Source of the DNA: Acidobacteriota bacterium
Lineage (GTDB): Bacteria; Acidobacteriota; Terriglobia; Terriglobales; SCQP01
Assembly: GCA_021789895.1 (NCBI GenBank)
Contig: JAJYIU010000002.1
Location: forward strand, 1 to 64,000
Reading direction: 5' to 3'
Length of the DNA stretch: 64,000 nt
In this document: positions 61,640 through 64,000 of the stretch, piece by piece
Position numbering within the stretch: position 1 is the first letter of the stretch
Layout of the letters: the number at the start of each line of letters is the position of its first letter
Position numbers and translations under genes: made by a program
The notes under the pieces: model-generated
Seen by the model: only the letters and a program-made list of their open reading frames with translations
Database searches by the model: none
Told to the model about the DNA's origin: nothing

Positions 61640-63367
61640 ATGCGCTGGAGCCAAGCCTTCATCCCCACGCTGCGCGAGGCGCCGGCCGACGCCGAGTCGG
61701 CCAGCCACATTCTTCTGCTGCGCGCCGGCTATGTGCGCCAACTGTCGGCGGGAGTGTACAGCTACCTGCTGCTGGGGCAGCGCTCGCTGCTGAAGATCAT
61801 CGCGATCGTGCGCGAGGAAATGGACCGGATCGGCCAGGAATTCTATCTGCCGGCGCTGCATCCGGCCGAGCTGTGGCAGGCGAGCGGCCGCTGGACGGGG
61901 ATGGGCGACAACCTGTTCCGGCTGAAAGACCGCTTCCAGCGCGATCTCTGCCTGGGCATGACGCACGAGGAAAACATGGCGGCCATCGCCGCCGGCGAAC
62001 TGCGCTCGTACAAGCAGTTGCCGCAGATCTGGTACCAGATCCAGACCAAGTTTCGCGATGAGCCGCGGCCGCGCGGCGGGCTGCTGCGGGTGCGGCAGTT
62101 CATCATGAAAGATGCCTACAGCTTCGATCTGGACGAGGCGGGGCTGGACGCCAGCTATCAAAAGCATCACGACGCCTACTGCCGGATCTTCGACCGCTGC
62201 GGGCTGCGCTATCTGACGGTAGAAGCCCATTCGGGACAGATGGGCGGCTCGCAATCGCAGGAATTCATGGCCGTCAGCCCGGCGGGCGAGGATTGGATTG
62301 CGAGCTGCCGCGGCTGCGGCTACGCCGCCAACCTGGAAAAAGCCGAGTCCACGCCGCCGCCCCCGGCGGAAGCCGAACAGGACGCCGCGCCGGAAGCGTT
62401 TGCCACCCCCGGGCAGCGCACGATCGACGAAGTATCGCGCTTCACCGGCCTGCCCGCCGCGAAGCTGATCAAGTCGCTGCTGTATATGGCGCCGGCGGCG
62501 CGCGCGGGCGGCGAAGCCGAGTGGCAGCCGCGCCTGTTGCTGGTGCGCGGCGACGACGAGGTGAACGAAACCAAGCTGCTGACGCTCTGGCCGGAGGCGC
62601 GCCCGGCGCACCCGGCGGAAATCGAGCAGTACACCGGCGCGCCCGCGGGCTCGGTGGGTCCGGTGAAGCTGCGGCACCCCGCGGTCAAGCTCTACGCCGA
62701 CCGCGCGCTCATCGGGCGGCGGGGCCTGGTGGCGGGCGCGAATCGCGAAGGCTTCCACCTGCGCGGCCTGACCCCGGGCCGCGACTTCCAGCCGGAGTGG
62801 GTGGAGGTGCGCCAGGTGCGCGGCGGCGATGCCTGCCGCCATTGCGGCCAGCCGCTGGAGGTGCAGCCGGCGATCGAGATCGGACACATTTTCAAGCTGG
62901 GACGCAAGTACAGTCAAAGCCTCAACGTGCGCGTGCTCGATGAGCATGGCAAAGAAGCGGTGCCGATCATGGGCTCCTACGGCATCGGCATGGAGCGCAT
63001 CCTGACCGCGGCAATCGAGCAAAACCACGATGCCCAGGGGTTTTGGCTGCCGCCGGCGATTGCGCCATTTCAGGCGGTGGTCAGCATCGTCAACACCGGC
63101 GAGGCGGCGATGTTGCAGGCCGGGGAACGCATTTATGCCGAGCTGCGCCGGTTGGGCATAGATGCCCTGCTCGACGACCGCAACGAGCGCCCGGGGGTGA
63201 AGTTCAAAGACGCGGATTTGATCGGCATTCCCTGGCGGATCACCGTCGGCAAGAAAATTGCGTCCGGCGAGGTCGAACTGGGCAAGCGGAGCCGGCCGGG
63301 AGCGGAAACGGTCCCGGCCGATCAGGCCGCGGCCGATTTGGCCCGAAGATTGCATGCAGACGGCTGA
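61640..63367 (+). CDS. proS: Prolyl-tRNA synthetase (bacterial type)
   Basis: Charges tRNA-Pro. 575 residues, bacterial type with an INS editing domain. Class II motif 1 and 2 regions are [23 protein letters not shown] and [34 protein letters not shown], motif 3 is [17 protein letters not shown]. The editing insertion fills about 240-400 ([25 protein letters not shown]). The anticodon-binding domain ends the chain. A small membrane protein follows 12 bp downstream. Confidence 0.97.
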   Translation: MRWSQAFIPTLREAPADAESASHILLLRAGYVRQLSAGVYSYLLLGQRSLLKIIAIVREEMDRIGQEFYLPALHPAELWQASGRWTGMGDNLFRLKDRFQRDLCLGMTHEENMAAIAAGELRSYKQLPQIWYQIQTKFRDEPRPRGGLLRVRQFIMKDAYSFDLDEAGLDASYQKHHDAYCRIFDRCGLRYLTVEAHSGQMGGSQSQEFMAVSPAGEDWIASCRGCGYAANLEKAESTPPPPAEAEQDAAPEAFATPGQRTIDEVSRFTGLPAAKLIKSLLYMAPAARAGGEAEWQPRLLLVRGDDEVNETKLLTLWPEARPAHPAEIEQYTGAPAGSVGPVKLRHPAVKLYADRALIGRRGLVAGANREGFHLRGLTPGRDFQPEWVEVRQVRGGDACRHCGQPLEVQPAIEIGHIFKLGRKYSQSLNVRVLDEHGKEAVPIMGSYGIGMERILTAAIEQNHDAQGFWLPPAIAPFQAVVSIVNTGEAAMLQAGERIYAELRRLGIDALLDDRNERPGVKFKDADLIGIPWRITVGKKIASGEVELGKRSRPGAETVPADQAAADLARRLHADG

Positions 63368-63379
63368 GGCAACCCCCAA

Positions 63380-63748
63380 ATGGCATCCCCCAGGACTCGT
63401 CAACGCGGCGCCGTGCAGCTTTCCAGCGTGCTAATGCTAGTGGTTTTGGCGGCGGCGCTGTTTGTGGGCGCGCAGATAGTCCCGGTCGAGTTTCATAACT
63501 TCGAGCTGCAAAATAAGCTGGCGCAGGAAGCCCGGATCAGCGCCTATTACAATACCGATAACGATCATATACGCCAGGCTGTAGTGGAAAAAGCGCACCG
63601 GCTTGACCTGCCGATCACCGTCGAACAGGTGTTCATCACGCGCGTGGGCGCGGACGTTACCATCCAGGTTAAGTACAGCACGCCGGTCGTGCTTCCCTTC
63701 TATCGCTTCAACCTGCATTTCACGGATAACTCCGCCAGCGCTTTATAA
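63380..63748 (+). CDS. Small single-pass membrane protein (DUF4845-like)
   Basis: 122 residues. A basic N-terminus (RTRQRGAVQLSS), one helix (VLMLVVLAAALFVGAQIVPV) and an extracytoplasmic domain (FELQNKLAQEARISAYYNTDN, ITVEQVFITRVGADVTIQVKYSTPV). The pattern resembles DUF4845-type proteins found near proS or lep genes, which I give as a tentative match. It starts 12 bp after proS and is probably co-transcribed. Confidence 0.78.
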   Translation: MASPRTRQRGAVQLSSVLMLVVLAAALFVGAQIVPVEFHNFELQNKLAQEARISAYYNTDNDHIRQAVVEKAHRLDLPITVEQVFITRVGADVTIQVKYSTPVVLPFYRFNLHFTDNSASAL

Positions 63749-63936
63749 GTCGCGCATAAGGCCGGCAATTCGAGTCAGAAAAGGTTACAAAAGGTGCCTT
63801 ATTCCGTAGTGTAAAAATTACCCATGAGCGGCAATTTATGCCCGCTCCGGCCTGGCGGCCGCGGCCGGTCCGCGCAGCTCTGCGGCCGGGGCCGAAGACG
63901 CACCCCGGGAGGGCCGGAGGCACGCCATGATGCTGG

Positions 63937-64000
63937 GCGAAGCGATAAGCGTCGCATAGCTTCGTTGGTTCGTCGCTCGGCAATCCTCATGTACGTCCAT
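63937..64000 (+). repeat. Dispersed intergenic repeat, copy 2 (truncated by window end)
   Basis: GCGAAGCGATAAGCGTCGC at 63937-63955 and CGGCAATCCTCATGTACGTC with CCAT at the edge repeat the block order of 54756-54844. Its 3' end lies beyond the window. Confidence 0.6.

Noticed and set aside
60377-63403. 1,008-codon open frame antisense to uvrB and proS
   Set aside because: Spans two clearly recognised genes on the other strand and has shadow-like His/Arg/Gln composition.

Overview
The window is high-G+C bacterial chromosome and looks like Acidobacteriota (Terriglobia-like). Clues are an Oar-type TonB-dependent outer-membrane protein of about 1,160 residues, the N-terminal remnant of a MacB-like 'orphan' permease of the kind abundant in that phylum, an M61 peptidase, FG-GAP and YVTN secreted proteins, and a class II (B12-dependent) ribonucleotide reductase. 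This assignment is inference from gene content; no rRNA gene is present. I saw no tRNA gene, CRISPR array, prophage or complete insertion sequence.

Layout. 1-9.7 kb (mostly minus strand): a terminator of an off-window gene, an aldo/keto reductase, nrdJ behind a tandem NrdR operator, a YihY-type membrane protein, an ABC half-transporter and a membrane transglutaminase. 9.9-14.0 kb: a secreted DUF3857/transglutaminase protein convergent with an orphan secretin. 14.1-22.3 kb: recG, a Crp/Fnr regulator, a small membrane protein, a GT2 glycosyltransferase, a SIMPL protein, fabF-acpP, a DUF218 protein, tsaC and a self-contained transcription unit for an 18-residue lysine-rich peptide. 22.4-27.4 kb: a minus-strand heme A and cytochrome oxidase assembly cluster (ctaG, NUDIX, amicyanin-like cupredoxin lipoprotein, small membrane protein, ctaA, ctaB, DUF420), most members joined by ATGA or longer overlaps. 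27.4-34.3 kb: yebC, a DksA-type protein, a YfgM/TPR protein, a secreted hypothetical, a sugar isomerase/epimerase-like protein, a frameshifted RsbRD-like gene, a nucleotidyltransferase with a small partner, and anmK. 34.4-43.3 kb: mutS, the permease remnant, tsaB-rimI, a secreted amidohydrolase, a repeat-rich intergenic region, an MFS transporter and a beta-barrel protein. 43.5-54.7 kb: a cNMP-binding/DUF1003 protein, the Oar-like receptor, M61 peptidase, yacG, a hypothetical, rimO, a zinc-ribbon PrsW-like protein and an oxidase subunit III. 55-64 kb: FG-GAP protein, YncE-like propeller, MFS, uvrB, proS and a small membrane protein.

Themes: housekeeping information processing (recG, mutS, uvrB, rimO, proS, tsaB, tsaC, rimI), aerobic respiration assembly, and envelope proteins. 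The most unusual material is non-coding: a family of structured intergenic repeats (five copies near 34.4, 40.6, 40.8, 41.1 and 56.9 kb) built on a TG(A/G)CGGCAA word used as hairpin arms and again downstream; a second repeat pair at 54.8 kb and the window end; and the promoter-to-terminator unit encoding the lysine-rich micropeptide.
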